A stretch of 64,000 bases of DNA from Pantoea cypripedii (GTDB lineage Bacteria > Pseudomonadota > Gammaproteobacteria > Enterobacterales > Enterobacteriaceae). Position 1 is the first letter of the stretch. Every line of letters begins with the position of its first letter. A program made the position numbers and the translations under genes. Positions 53,941-62,904 of this stretch are shown piece after piece. Location of the stretch: positions 2,593,832-2,657,831 of the forward strand of contig NZ_MLJI01000001.1 of the NCBI RefSeq assembly GCF_002095535.1, given 5' to 3'. Below the pieces are notes generated by a model. It saw nothing but the letters and a program-made list of their open reading frames with translations. It was not told where the DNA came from and did no database searches.

Positions 53941-55605
53941 TTATTCCGCCTTCAATACTTCTTCGTGCTCATCGAGCCAGCCCTGACGCAGCTCCGGCAC
54001 CGCACGTTTCAGGCGTTCGAAGTACAACTCGCTGGTCGGCTTGTCGTAATCTGCCCGCGCAATCTGCGTCACAATCCGGCCACTTTTCATCACCACGATA
54101 TCGTCGCAAACGGCACGTACCGCGTGCATGTCGTGGCTGATAAACAGCACGGACAAGCCCAGCTCACGCCGCAATTCGCTGATCAGATCCAGCACCGCCG
54201 CCGCCACTACGGTGTCGAGCGCCGAGGTCACTTCATCACACAGAATCAGATCCGGCTCGGCGGCCAGCGCCCGTGCGAGGTTAACGCGCTGTTTTTGCCC
54301 GCCGGAGAGCGCCCACGGACGTCGCCATAACACGCTGCGTGGCAGTTTGACCAGGTCGAGCAACTGATGCAGCCGCTGTTCACGCGCCGCACCACTCAGA
54401 CCGTGGAACAAGGCCAGCGGGCGTGACAGGATGCGCTCAACGCTGTGCGCCGGATTCAGCGCGGTGTCCGCCATCTGAAAGACATACTGGATACGGCGCA
54501 GCTCGTTATCGGGCCGCTTATGCATGTCACCGTTGATGTAGTGACCGTTGAATAACAGATGTCCCTGACTCGGCGCATTCAGCCCGGCAATGGCGTGCGC
54601 CAGCGTGGTTTTACCGGATCCAGATTCGCCAATAATGCCAATCGCCTGCCCTTTCCACAGTTTCAGATTGATGTCTTCGAGGATGCGGATTTTGGGCTGA
54701 CCATCGCTGCCGCGTGGGCCATAACCGGCACAGAGGTCGCGCACTTCCAGCAAGGGCTGCATCTCTGCTGTGGCACAGCTCCAGCTGCTTGGCCGTTCGG
54801 TCTGACGTGCGGCATCCATCAGCAACTGGGTATATTCCGCCTGCGGGTCGCCGATCAGGCGTTCGGTGGTGCCGTATTCCGCTATCTGGCCGCGCAGCAG
54901 TACCAGAATGCGATCGGCCATTTGGGCCACCACTGCCAAATCGTGGCTGACGTAGATTGCCGTGACGCCACGCTGCGCCACCACACGGCGAAACGCCTTC
55001 AGCACCTCCACCTGAGTGGTGACATCCAGCGCGGTGGTCGGTTCATCCAGAATCACCACATCCGGGTCGCCAATCAGCGCCATTGCGGTCATCAAACGTT
55101 GTAACTGGCCGCCGGATACCTGATGCGGAAAGCGGTCACCGATGGTGTCCGGATTCGGCAACGCCAGTTCACGAAACAACGCGATGGCCTTCTCTTTCGC
55201 CGCTTTGCGTTTCATGCTGCCGTGGATCACCACCGGCTCGATCACCTGATCAAGAATGCGCATGCCGGGGTTAAACGACGCCGCTGCGCTCTGCGCGATA
55301 TAGGCGACTTTGTTACCGCGAAACTCGCGCAGCTGGACTGGCGACAGGCTGCGGACATCAGTGCCCGCCACATGGATCATGCCATCAGCGATACGACAGC
55401 CATGACGCGCATAGCCCATCAGCGCCATGGCGATGGTGGTTTTGCCGGAGCCGGATTCACCAATCAGCGCCAGCACTTCCCCCTTCTGCACGGTAAAACG
55501 AATGTCGGAAACCAGATCGATCTCTTCGCCTTTGTCGGTCTGCGCAGTGACGCGCAGGTTCTCGACGGCGATCACCGGCATCGCGGTGTGCGGTGTCACG
55601 TTCAT
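53941..55605 (-). CDS. Peptide/opine-type ABC transporter, fused double ATP-binding protein
   Basis: The 554-residue protein has two ATPase domains, each with Walker A GESGSGKT (near residues 37 and 340), with signatures VSGGQLQRLMTAMAL and LSGGQKQRVNLARAL and Walker [12 protein letters not shown] and ILCDEVTSALD. The second Walker B has CDEV instead of the usual ADEP/S. It drives the permeases encoded just upstream, overlapping the DppC-like gene by 4 bases. Confidence 0.93.
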   Translation of the reverse strand: MNVTPHTAMPVIAVENLRVTAQTDKGEEIDLVSDIRFTVQKGEVLALIGESGSGKTTIAMALMGYARHGCRIADGMIHVAGTDVRSLSPVQLREFRGNKVAYIAQSAAASFNPGMRILDQVIEPVVIHGSMKRKAAKEKAIALFRELALPNPDTIGDRFPHQVSGGQLQRLMTAMALIGDPDVVILDEPTTALDVTTQVEVLKAFRRVVAQRGVTAIYVSHDLAVVAQMADRILVLLRGQIAEYGTTERLIGDPQAEYTQLLMDAARQTERPSSWSCATAEMQPLLEVRDLCAGYGPRGSDGQPKIRILEDINLKLWKGQAIGIIGESGSGKTTLAHAIAGLNAPSQGHLLFNGHYINGDMHKRPDNELRRIQYVFQMADTALNPAHSVERILSRPLALFHGLSGAAREQRLHQLLDLVKLPRSVLWRRPWALSGGQKQRVNLARALAAEPDLILCDEVTSALDTVVAAAVLDLISELRRELGLSVLFISHDMHAVRAVCDDIVVMKSGRIVTQIARADYDKPTSELYFERLKRAVPELRQGWLDEHEEVLKAE

Positions 55606-56453
55606 GCTCCCTCCTTCGCAAAACTCAGCGGACGCATCGCCTGCAGGCTGTCGATAAACAGGTTGGCACCAATGGTCAGGCTGGCGATCGCCACCGCAGG
55701 CATCAGCACCGCAGGTGAACCATCAAACAGGCCCTGAATGTTTTCGCGTACCAGCGTGCCCCAGTCGGCATACGGCGGTTGTACGCCGAGACCAAGGAAA
55801 CTCAGGCCGCTGAGCAGCAGCACGATGTAGACAAAACGCAGACCAAAATCGGTCAGCATCGGGTGCACCATATTCGGCAGGATGTCATGGATGGCGATGT
55901 ACCAGCGGCTTTCACCGCGCAGCTTCGAGGCACGCACGTAGTCCATATTGCGCAGGCTGCTCGCCATGGCAAACGCGATACGAAATGCCCCCGGCCAGTA
56001 GGTGAAGATTGCGGTGAGAATCAGCATCGGCAGGGAAGAACCGAACACCGCCACAATCATCAGCGACAGCACTTTGCCGGGCAGCACCAGCAGCGCATCG
56101 TTGACACGTCCCAGCAGTTCTTCCAGCCAGCGCCCGGTGACGGCCGCCAGTAATGCCAGCAAGGTGCCAATCAGGCTGGCCCCCACTGCGGCACTCAGCG
56201 CCAGGCCGATGGAGAACTTCGCGCCGTATAGAATGCGGCTGAGAATATCGCGGCCAAGATAATCCGTACCCAGCCAGTTATCTGCGGTAAAGCCCCCCAG
56301 CATCGGCCCACCGCCAATATCTTCGACGCTGTGCGGTGCCAGCTGCGTACCGAACAATGCCATAAACACCCAGAACAGCGAGATCAGCAGGCCAAAACGA
56401 CCGGAGATCGATAGCGACTGAAAAAAGCGCCAGGGAAGTAGCAAGCTATTCAT
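55602..56453 (-). CDS. ABC transporter permease, DppC-like
   Basis: The 283-residue permease has the OppC_N-type start, five to six hydrophobic segments and an EAA loop (RASKLRGESRWYIAIHDILPN). ATG 56453 follows GGAGG and overlaps the stop of the partner permease; a longer start at 56465 is less likely. It forms the channel with the DppB-like protein. Confidence 0.93.
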   Translation of the reverse strand: MNSLLLPWRFFQSLSISGRFGLLISLFWVFMALFGTQLAPHSVEDIGGGPMLGGFTADNWLGTDYLGRDILSRILYGAKFSIGLALSAAVGASLIGTLLALLAAVTGRWLEELLGRVNDALLVLPGKVLSLMIVAVFGSSLPMLILTAIFTYWPGAFRIAFAMASSLRNMDYVRASKLRGESRWYIAIHDILPNMVHPMLTDFGLRFVYIVLLLSGLSFLGLGVQPPYADWGTLVRENIQGLFDGSPAVLMPAVAIASLTIGANLFIDSLQAMRPLSFAKEGA

Positions 56454-57406
56454 CAGCTCCTCCATTTCGGGTTAAAGGCGATGGTGAGGATGTCGGCTGC
56501 CAGCAACAACAGCAGGTAGCAGGCGGCAAACAGCATCACGCAAAATTGCACCACCGGCAGATCGCGGTTGCTGACCGCATCCACCAGCGCACTGGCGAGG
56601 CCAGGGTAGCTGAAGATGGTTTCGATGATGATCACGCCACCAAACAGATACGACAGGCTGAGCGAGATGGAGTTAGCAATCGGCCCGACGGCGTTAGGCA
56701 GCGCGTGACGCAAAACTGCGCGCAGCGGTGAGACGCCTTTTAAGCGCGCCATTTCCAGGTAGGGGCTGTCGAGCTGATTGATGATGGCAGCACGCGTCAT
56801 GCGCGCCATTTGCGCCACCAGCACGCAGCACAATGTCAGCATCGGCAGCGCATAGGATTTCAGGTAACTGAGCAGGCTCATATCCGGGCTGCCGAATGAC
56901 ATCGCCGACACCCAATGTAGTTTCACCGCGAAAATCAGCACCGCCACGGTAGCCACCAGAAATTCCGGTACCGCCACCGTCGCCATGGTGCTGACCACGA
57001 GGAAGCGGTCAATCATTGAACCCCGGTTCATCGCCGCCGCAATGCCGATCACCAGCGCCAGCGGTACGCAGATAAGCGTGGTGATCGCCGCCAGTTCGAA
57101 GGTGGCTGGAATACGCTGCGCCACCAGCTGTGCCACCGGTAAATGGCTGGCAAACGAGATACCGAAATCGCCATGCAGCATGCCGCCCAGCCAGCTGAAA
57201 TAACGTACCAGCAGCGGCTGATCCAGCCCGAGCTGCTGGCGTAACGCCGCCACCGTTTCCGGTGTGGCGTTTTGCCCCAGAATCATCTGCGCCGCGTCAC
57301 CGGGCAGCAGGCTGGTGATAAAAAACACCACCGCCGAGACGATAAGTAAAGTCAGGACGCCCGCGCCTGCGCGCCGGGCAATCAGGAACATCATGTATCG
57401 GTTCAT
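56453..57406 (-). CDS. ABC transporter permease, DppB-like
   Basis: The 317-residue permease has the DppB N-terminus (ARRAGAGVLTLLIVSAVVFF), 'LPGDAAQMILGQNATPE' and an EAA loop (ARLKGVSPLRAVLRHALPNA). AGGAG precedes the start. Partner of the DppC-like permease. Confidence 0.93.
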   Translation of the reverse strand: MNRYMMFLIARRAGAGVLTLLIVSAVVFFITSLLPGDAAQMILGQNATPETVAALRQQLGLDQPLLVRYFSWLGGMLHGDFGISFASHLPVAQLVAQRIPATFELAAITTLICVPLALVIGIAAAMNRGSMIDRFLVVSTMATVAVPEFLVATVAVLIFAVKLHWVSAMSFGSPDMSLLSYLKSYALPMLTLCCVLVAQMARMTRAAIINQLDSPYLEMARLKGVSPLRAVLRHALPNAVGPIANSISLSLSYLFGGVIIIETIFSYPGLASALVDAVSNRDLPVVQFCVMLFAACYLLLLLAADILTIAFNPKWRS

Positions 57407-57432
57407 CGGCGTACTCCTCTCAGGGTTAGGGA

Positions 57433-59037
57433 TCAGGCAGAGAGCCAGGCAAACTCATGGAAGCGATAACCCATCATCATGCCTGATGGCCATGCCTCTA
57501 CCCCTTTCACCTTCTTGTTGTAACCATCGGTGGAGCTGATGAAGGTGGGGATGATGGTGCCGCAGTGGTCGTAAATCAGCGTCTGCATATCGCCGTACAT
57601 CTGCTTGCGTTTCGCCTGATCGCGCTCACCCCTTGCCGCCACCACCAACTGGTCAAACTGATCGTTTTTCCAGCCGGATTCATTGTTCGATGCACTGGAG
57701 AGATAGAACTGGGAGAACAACATATCCAGCGTCGGACGCGGGTTGATGGAGCCGTAGCCGACCGGATCTTTAGTCCAGTGCGTTGACCAGTAGCCGTCAT
57801 ACGGCACGCGACGCACCTTGAAATTCACCCCGGTGTTGCGCGCCACCTGCTGAATCAGCTGACCGCCCTCCACTGCCCCTTCGATGTTCGGTGTGGTGAT
57901 GATTTCCACATTAGCGCCAACCATGCCGGCTTTTTTGAAGTGGAATTTGGCTTTTTCCACATCCAGCGGACGGGGTTTCAGGTCCACGTTGTACAGCGGA
58001 TGCCACGGCGGCACCGGGGTGTCATTACTCACGTCGCCATATCCCTGCAACACGGTTTTCACCAGCATTTCGCGCGGTTGCAGATACTTCATCCCCAGCA
58101 CGAAATCTTCGTTGCTGCCGGGTTTCATGTCGGTGCGCACGATCAGGTTGGTGTACATGCCGGATTTACTCTCCAGCACGCCAAAATCAGAGGTGGCCTT
58201 GATGCGTTTGCAGTCGGCAGCGCTGAGGGTGGAGATGATATGCAGGTCACCCGACATCAGCGCATTGACGCGCGCTGCCTGGTCGGTCACGCCCAGCAGT
58301 TCCACCTCGTCGAGATGGGGCAAATCGGGTTTGAAGTAGTTGGGATTCTTCACGCCCACGGTACGCACGCCAGGGCTGAATTCTTTCAGTTTGAACGGGC
58401 CGGTGCCGATACCTTTGCTGAAATCTTTGGTGCCATCCTGCACGATCAGGAACGGGGCCGCCGCCAGCATATAGGGGACGTCAAAGTTGGCCTGGCTCAG
58501 CACCAGCTGCACTTCGTTATCATTGACGGCGGTGAAGGTTTTAAATTGATCGGCCAGCTTGAAGGCGTTGGAGGCGACCGCCGGATCTTTGTGGCGGCTC
58601 AGGGAATAAATCACATCTTTGGCAGTGAGCGGTTTGCCATCGTGGAAGGTCACGCCCTTGCGCAACTTGATTTGCCAGGTAATGCCATCACTGGATGCCA
58701 CCGATTCGGCCAGCCCCGGCTGAATTTGCAGGTTTTTGTCCAGTTCAGTCAGACCGCTGTAGACCATAAACTGACGGGTGTAGTCGCCGCTGTTGTTGCC
58801 TTTGGCGGGATCGAGGGTATCGGTGGCTGAGGCGTTGGCCATTGCCGCACGCAGCTTACCGCCTTTGACCGGCGTTTCCGCCGCAAAACCCATTTCCGGA
58901 AAACCGATCAGACCGGTGCTCATCACCGCACCGGCGGACAACAACTTCATCAGGCTGCGACGGGACAGCGACCCTTCGGTCAATGCACGCGTCAGGGCCG
59001 GATTTACAGCGTCAGATTCTTTCTTAAATTTACTCAT
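57433..59037 (-). CDS. ABC transporter substrate-binding protein (SBP family 5) with Tat signal
   Basis: The 534-residue protein has a twin-arginine signal (LSRRSLMKLLSAGAVMSTG at about residues 24-42), like the binding protein at the left edge, and family-5 landmarks 'GVTFHDGKPLTAKDVIYSL' and 'GIGTGPFKLKEFSPG'. ATG 59037 has GAGGG; a GTG at 59043 would add two residues. It binds the operon's solute; similar proteins bind opines, amino-acid conjugates or peptides. Confidence 0.92.
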   Translation of the reverse strand: MSKFKKESDAVNPALTRALTEGSLSRRSLMKLLSAGAVMSTGLIGFPEMGFAAETPVKGGKLRAAMANASATDTLDPAKGNNSGDYTRQFMVYSGLTELDKNLQIQPGLAESVASSDGITWQIKLRKGVTFHDGKPLTAKDVIYSLSRHKDPAVASNAFKLADQFKTFTAVNDNEVQLVLSQANFDVPYMLAAAPFLIVQDGTKDFSKGIGTGPFKLKEFSPGVRTVGVKNPNYFKPDLPHLDEVELLGVTDQAARVNALMSGDLHIISTLSAADCKRIKATSDFGVLESKSGMYTNLIVRTDMKPGSNEDFVLGMKYLQPREMLVKTVLQGYGDVSNDTPVPPWHPLYNVDLKPRPLDVEKAKFHFKKAGMVGANVEIITTPNIEGAVEGGQLIQQVARNTGVNFKVRRVPYDGYWSTHWTKDPVGYGSINPRPTLDMLFSQFYLSSASNNESGWKNDQFDQLVVAARGERDQAKRKQMYGDMQTLIYDHCGTIIPTFISSTDGYNKKVKGVEAWPSGMMMGYRFHEFAWLSA

Positions 59038-59082
59038 CTGCACACCCTCAATATGAAATGTTGTTTAAAAGACTGATTTTTC

Positions 59083-60360
59083 TTAGGAGAGCCGGTCCTT
59101 AGCTTTGTAATACAAGCCCGCGAGAGGCAAAAACCACGGTTTGCCGTGGTAACCGGGCAACGCAGGCCAGGCCTCACGCTGCCACGGGTTATCATTGCGT
59201 TTTTCGGCCAGCACATCGGCCATCACCCGCCCCATCCAGGTTGACATCTGAGTGCCATGCCCGCTGTAGCCGAGGGAATAGAACACGCCGTCGTGCTCAC
59301 CGGCACGCGGCAGCCGGTCGGCGGTCATATCGACCATGCCGCCCCAGCAGTAATCAATGCGCGCCTTGCCCAGCTGCGGGAACAGCGCGGTCATCTCCGC
59401 CCGTAACACCTCGCCGCTGCGCGAGTCTGACGTCGGATTGCTGACGGCAAAGCGGGCGCGGCCGCCAAACACCAGACGACGGTCGGCCGTGGTACGGAAG
59501 TAGTTACCGATATTCAGCGAAGTGACGTAGGTACGATCCTGCGGCAGGATCTGGCGCAGCAACTCATCGCCCAGCGGTTCTGTCACCACAATAAAGCTGC
59601 CCACCGGCACGATACGGCGCTGGAACCACGGGAATGGCCCTTCATTTGATACACCGGTGGCCATCAACACCTTGTCGGCTACGATCTCGCCCTGAGTGGT
59701 GGTGATACGGTGGCGATAGCCGTTCAGACGGGTTAGCCCGGTGACCGCGTGATGCGGGAAAATCTTCGCCCCACTGCGGGCAGCCGCTTCCGCCAGCCCG
59801 ACACCAAATTTCCCCATATGCATCTGACCGCCACGCTTTTGCAGCAAGCCACCGTGAAAGGCATCGCTACCCACTTCGCGGCGAATGTCATCTTTGCTAA
59901 TCAGCTCGATCTCCGGGTCCACGGTGTCGCGCATCAGTTGCCAGGCGCTGCGCAGGCCAGGAAAGTGCGTGGCCTTGCTGGCAAGTTTCAGCTTGCCGCA
60001 CAGGCGGAAGTCGCAATCAATCTGCTCGTCCTGCACCAATTGCTCGACATAGCTCACCGCCCCATCAAAAGCGCGATAGAAGCGACTGGCCTGCTCCAGC
60101 CCCTGGCTGGCGACCAGTGAGGCAAAGTTTTGCGAAACGCCGGTATTGCAGTGGCCGCCGTTGCGCGCCGAGGCCTGGCTCATGATGTCGCCGCTTTCCA
60201 GCAGCACCACATCGATGCCGCCCCGTGCCAGGTTGAGCGCTGCCGAGACGCCGGTAAAACCACCGCCAATAACCACCACGCTGGCCGTGGCGGGCAGCGC
60301 ACCCGTGGCTGCGCCGGTAAATTGCGGTGCGGTGGCCTGCCAGAAAGATTCGAGTTTCAT
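59083..60360 (-). CDS. FAD-binding oxidoreductase, OrdL/PuuB-like DAO family
   Basis: The 425-residue protein has GGGFTG at 32-37, SARNGGHCNTG (the OrdL/PuuB-type flavin segment) and a C-terminal GYSGHGTQMSTWMG. PuuB oxidises gamma-glutamyl-putrescine; relatives oxidise other amines to aldehydes. ATG 60360 has GGAGGG; the longer reading to 60471 overlaps the HAD gene and is rejected. An aldehyde dehydrogenase gene two genes upstream fits an amine to aldehyde to acid route. Confidence 0.9.
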   Translation of the reverse strand: MKLESFWQATAPQFTGAATGALPATASVVVIGGGFTGVSAALNLARGGIDVVLLESGDIMSQASARNGGHCNTGVSQNFASLVASQGLEQASRFYRAFDGAVSYVEQLVQDEQIDCDFRLCGKLKLASKATHFPGLRSAWQLMRDTVDPEIELISKDDIRREVGSDAFHGGLLQKRGGQMHMGKFGVGLAEAAARSGAKIFPHHAVTGLTRLNGYRHRITTTQGEIVADKVLMATGVSNEGPFPWFQRRIVPVGSFIVVTEPLGDELLRQILPQDRTYVTSLNIGNYFRTTADRRLVFGGRARFAVSNPTSDSRSGEVLRAEMTALFPQLGKARIDYCWGGMVDMTADRLPRAGEHDGVFYSLGYSGHGTQMSTWMGRVMADVLAEKRNDNPWQREAWPALPGYHGKPWFLPLAGLYYKAKDRLS

Positions 60361-60377
60361 TGCGCTGCCCTCCGGGC

Positions 60378-61046
60378 TTAGAGTCCGACCACAGCGGGCA
60401 GACCGCCGATATCTTTGATCTCGGTGTAGCCGTAAGCCGGGTTGGCCGGATCGTGGCCGCGATTGACCCACACCTTGTTGGTGATGCCCATGTCATGGCA
60501 GGTCATCAGGTCATAACGCAGGCTGGAGGAAACGTGCAGGATCTCGTCCGGGCGGCAGTCGAGCTTTTCCAGCATGTATTCGAAGCCCTTCATCTGCGGT
60601 TTGTATGCACCCACCTCTTCTGCGGTGATCGCCATGTGGATCGGCGCACCGAGACGCGGAATATGCTGTGGCAGCAGGTCTTTCATCGAGTTGGAGAGCA
60701 GCACCAGCGGGAACTCTTGTGCCACTTTCGCCAGACCGGCTGGCACATCCGCATGCGGACCCCAGGTGGCGCAGTCGGTGTAGATAAAGTCACTGTCGGC
60801 CTTGTCCCACTGCACGCCCCACTTGATACAGGCGCGTTGCAGCGCGTTACTCACCACGTCGTAATAAGGTTTCCATGCCCCCAGCACCTCATCCATTCGG
60901 TAGCGGGCGAAATCGGTGGTGAACGCCAGCATCGCTTCCGGTGCCACGCGTTCTTTGAAGCAGCGTTCCGCCGCCCCTGCCATATCGAAGTTGATCAAAG
61001 TGCCGTAGCAATCAAAGGTGATGTATTTCGGTTTAAACAGTGCCAT
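60378..61046 (-). CDS. Haloacid dehalogenase type II (HAD superfamily)
   Basis: The 222-residue HAD protein has motif I FDCYGTL with nucleophile D12, motif II LLSNS, motif III lysine in GAYKPQMKGF and the L-2-haloacid-dehalogenase-type SSSLRYDLMTCHDMG. Real substrates of such genes in amine operons are often unknown. It lies between the FAD oxidase and aldehyde dehydrogenase genes, so a role on a pathway intermediate is likely. Confidence 0.88.
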   Translation of the reverse strand: MALFKPKYITFDCYGTLINFDMAGAAERCFKERVAPEAMLAFTTDFARYRMDEVLGAWKPYYDVVSNALQRACIKWGVQWDKADSDFIYTDCATWGPHADVPAGLAKVAQEFPLVLLSNSMKDLLPQHIPRLGAPIHMAITAEEVGAYKPQMKGFEYMLEKLDCRPDEILHVSSSLRYDLMTCHDMGITNKVWVNRGHDPANPAYGYTEIKDIGGLPAVVGL

Positions 61047-61077
61047 GACGCGACCTCGTCGTTGTCTGAAACGGAAA

Positions 61078-62547
61078 TTAAAAATCGATTAATACACTCT
61101 TCTGGCGCTGACAGGCCTGAAAAGCCTGACGCCCCAGATCTTTGCCAATACCGGAGCCAAGGAAGCCGCCGGTGGGGATAATAAAATCGCCGGAACGGCC
61201 ATAGCGGTTGATCCACACGGTGCCGGATTCCAGTGCCCGCATCGCCCGCATCGCCCGTGGCAGGCTCAGGGTGTGCACCCCGGCGCACAGGCCATAGGTG
61301 TCATGCGCCGCCAGTTGCAGCCCTTGTTCTTCGTCGTCAAATTCCTGCACGGTAAGCACCGGGCCAAAAATTTCCTGCTGCACTGCCGGATTATCCGATG
61401 CCACGCCGCACAACAGCGTGGGTTGCCAGAACCAGCCTTCGGCGGTATCCGCAAAACGCTCGCCACCCACCAGCACCTCTGCTCCCTGCGCTTTGGCTGC
61501 CGCGATCACCGACGCCACTTTGTGGCCTTGCCGTTCGTCAATCAGCGGCGCATAACGGCTGTCATCCTGCCAGGTGACACCCGGACGCGGTTGCTGGCAC
61601 AGCGTCACCAGACGATCCAGCAACGGCTGTGCGATACCACGCTGCACAATCAGACGCGTACCGGCCACACAGGCCTGGCCGCCATTGGCGGTAAAGCCGC
61701 GCAGAATGCGCTGCGCCAGCACCTCGATGTCACCTGCATCATCGAATACCAGCTGTGGACTTTTGCCACCCAGTTCCAGCGTTACCGGCTTCATGCCGTG
61801 CTGCGCTGCATCGCTCATGATGCGTGCACCGGTCACGGTGGAACCGGTAAAGGAGACTTTGCGCACCAGCGGATGGGTGACCAGTGCATGGCCGGTCACC
61901 GCCCCGCTGCCCTGCACAATATTCAGGATGCCTGCCGGTAATCCCGCCTGCACAGCCAGCTCAGCCATACGCACGGTGGAAAACGGTGTCAGCTCGGAGG
62001 GTTTCAGCACCACGGCATTGCCCGCTGCCAGCGCCGGGCCGCATTTCCACGACGCCATCGATAACGGGAAATTCCACGGGGTGATGGCACCGATGACGCC
62101 ATAAGGCTCGGAGATCAGCATGCCGAGGCTGCTTTCTTTGGTCGGGAACAGGTCGCCGCTGTATTTGTCGGCGCACTCGGCGTAGAAACGAATCGCTTCG
62201 GCAGTGAACGGAATTTCATGCTGCACCACGTCACCGATCGGGCGGGTGGAGCCGAGCGCTTCCAGCTGCGCCAGCAGCAGATCGCTCTCAATCAGGTCCG
62301 CCCAGCGACGCAGCACTTTGCCGCGTTCACGCGGTGGGCAGCTGCGCCAGCCGCTGGCAGTTAATGCGTGGTGAGCGAGAGTGACCGCACCATCCACATC
62401 CGCTGCCGTGGCTTCATTCAGGCTGGCGTAGACTTTGCCATCGGAGGGGCGTTTAACCGCAAAAGACGCGCCCTGCGTATGTTGATGCTGACCATTAATA
62501 TAATGTCCAGCGGGTAAAGAAACTTTTTCAGGGTCGAAACTTAACAT
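61078..62547 (-). CDS. NAD(P)-dependent aldehyde dehydrogenase
   Basis: The 489-residue enzyme has N159 (TPWNFP), E258 (LELGGKSPQ), and catalytic C293 (GGQACVAGTRL), the standard ALDH set. It would oxidise the aldehyde produced by the FAD oxidase. ATG 62547 has AAGGA 8 bases upstream. It is the first gene of the sigma-54-type operon that runs to about 50.7 kb. Confidence 0.93.
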   Translation of the reverse strand: MLSFDPEKVSLPAGHYINGQHQHTQGASFAVKRPSDGKVYASLNEATAADVDGAVTLAHHALTASGWRSCPPRERGKVLRRWADLIESDLLLAQLEALGSTRPIGDVVQHEIPFTAEAIRFYAECADKYSGDLFPTKESSLGMLISEPYGVIGAITPWNFPLSMASWKCGPALAAGNAVVLKPSELTPFSTVRMAELAVQAGLPAGILNIVQGSGAVTGHALVTHPLVRKVSFTGSTVTGARIMSDAAQHGMKPVTLELGGKSPQLVFDDAGDIEVLAQRILRGFTANGGQACVAGTRLIVQRGIAQPLLDRLVTLCQQPRPGVTWQDDSRYAPLIDERQGHKVASVIAAAKAQGAEVLVGGERFADTAEGWFWQPTLLCGVASDNPAVQQEIFGPVLTVQEFDDEEQGLQLAAHDTYGLCAGVHTLSLPRAMRAMRALESGTVWINRYGRSGDFIIPTGGFLGSGIGKDLGRQAFQACQRQKSVLIDF

Positions 62548-62631
62548 GGAAAAATCCTTATTTGTTACACCCGTCATTAGCGTGCTAATTAAAACTTCTT
62601 GCCACAGTTATCTGTGCTGTTAATAAGCTAA

Positions 62632-62648
62632 TGCAGAAAGTATGCCAG
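62632..62648 (-). promoter_or_regulatory. Sigma-54 (RpoN) promoter
   Basis: On the minus strand CTGGCATACTTTCTGCA has the invariant GG and GC exactly 10 bases apart and matches most of YTGGCACGRNNNTTGCW. Transcription would start near 62620, about 75 bases before the aldehyde dehydrogenase ATG. Confidence 0.72.
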
Positions 62649-62766
62649 CCCACCAAAAAATAATAATGCGTAAAAAACAGCCCAAAAAAATTTTCTGCCG
62701 TATTGGCGAGCTAAATTTTGCGGAATTGCCGAAGCAATAAACAGATGATTTACTTCACAAAATACG

Positions 62767-62783
62767 TGCATCCCTTTGGTGCA
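62767..62783. promoter_or_regulatory. NtrC-like enhancer site
   Basis: TGCATCCCTTTGGTGCA is a 17-base dyad that matches the NtrC pattern TGCACC-N5-GGTGCA in 11 of 12 defined positions. It lies about 150 bases upstream of the predicted sigma-54 start. A second half-site TGCACTA at 62798-62804 begins 31 bases away, about three helical turns, as in glnA. Confidence 0.68.
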
Positions 62784-62840
62784 CCTCGCATGAAACTTGC
62801 ACTAAAACAGCGAATGTCGGGAAAAACATGACATTGCGCA

Positions 62841-62879
62841 CAAAATAAAAAGCGCCTGTTACCAAAGGCAACAGGCGCT
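62841..62879 (-). terminator. Rho-independent terminator of the GabD-type gene
   Basis: AGCGCCTGTT, a 9-base loop and AACAGGCGCT form a perfect 10-bp stem, followed on the minus strand by TTTTATTTTG. It ends the transcript coming from the right edge. Confidence 0.88.
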
Positions 62880-62904
62880 GAGCGGTTCGTTTGTTAATTT
62901 TTAA

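Larger units (their letters stand above)
62548..62850. promoter_or_regulatory. AT-rich control region of the right-hand operon
   Basis: This gap holds the sigma-54 promoter and NtrC-like sites listed separately, and no gene. The terminator of the GabD-type gene borders it on the right. Confidence 0.6.
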
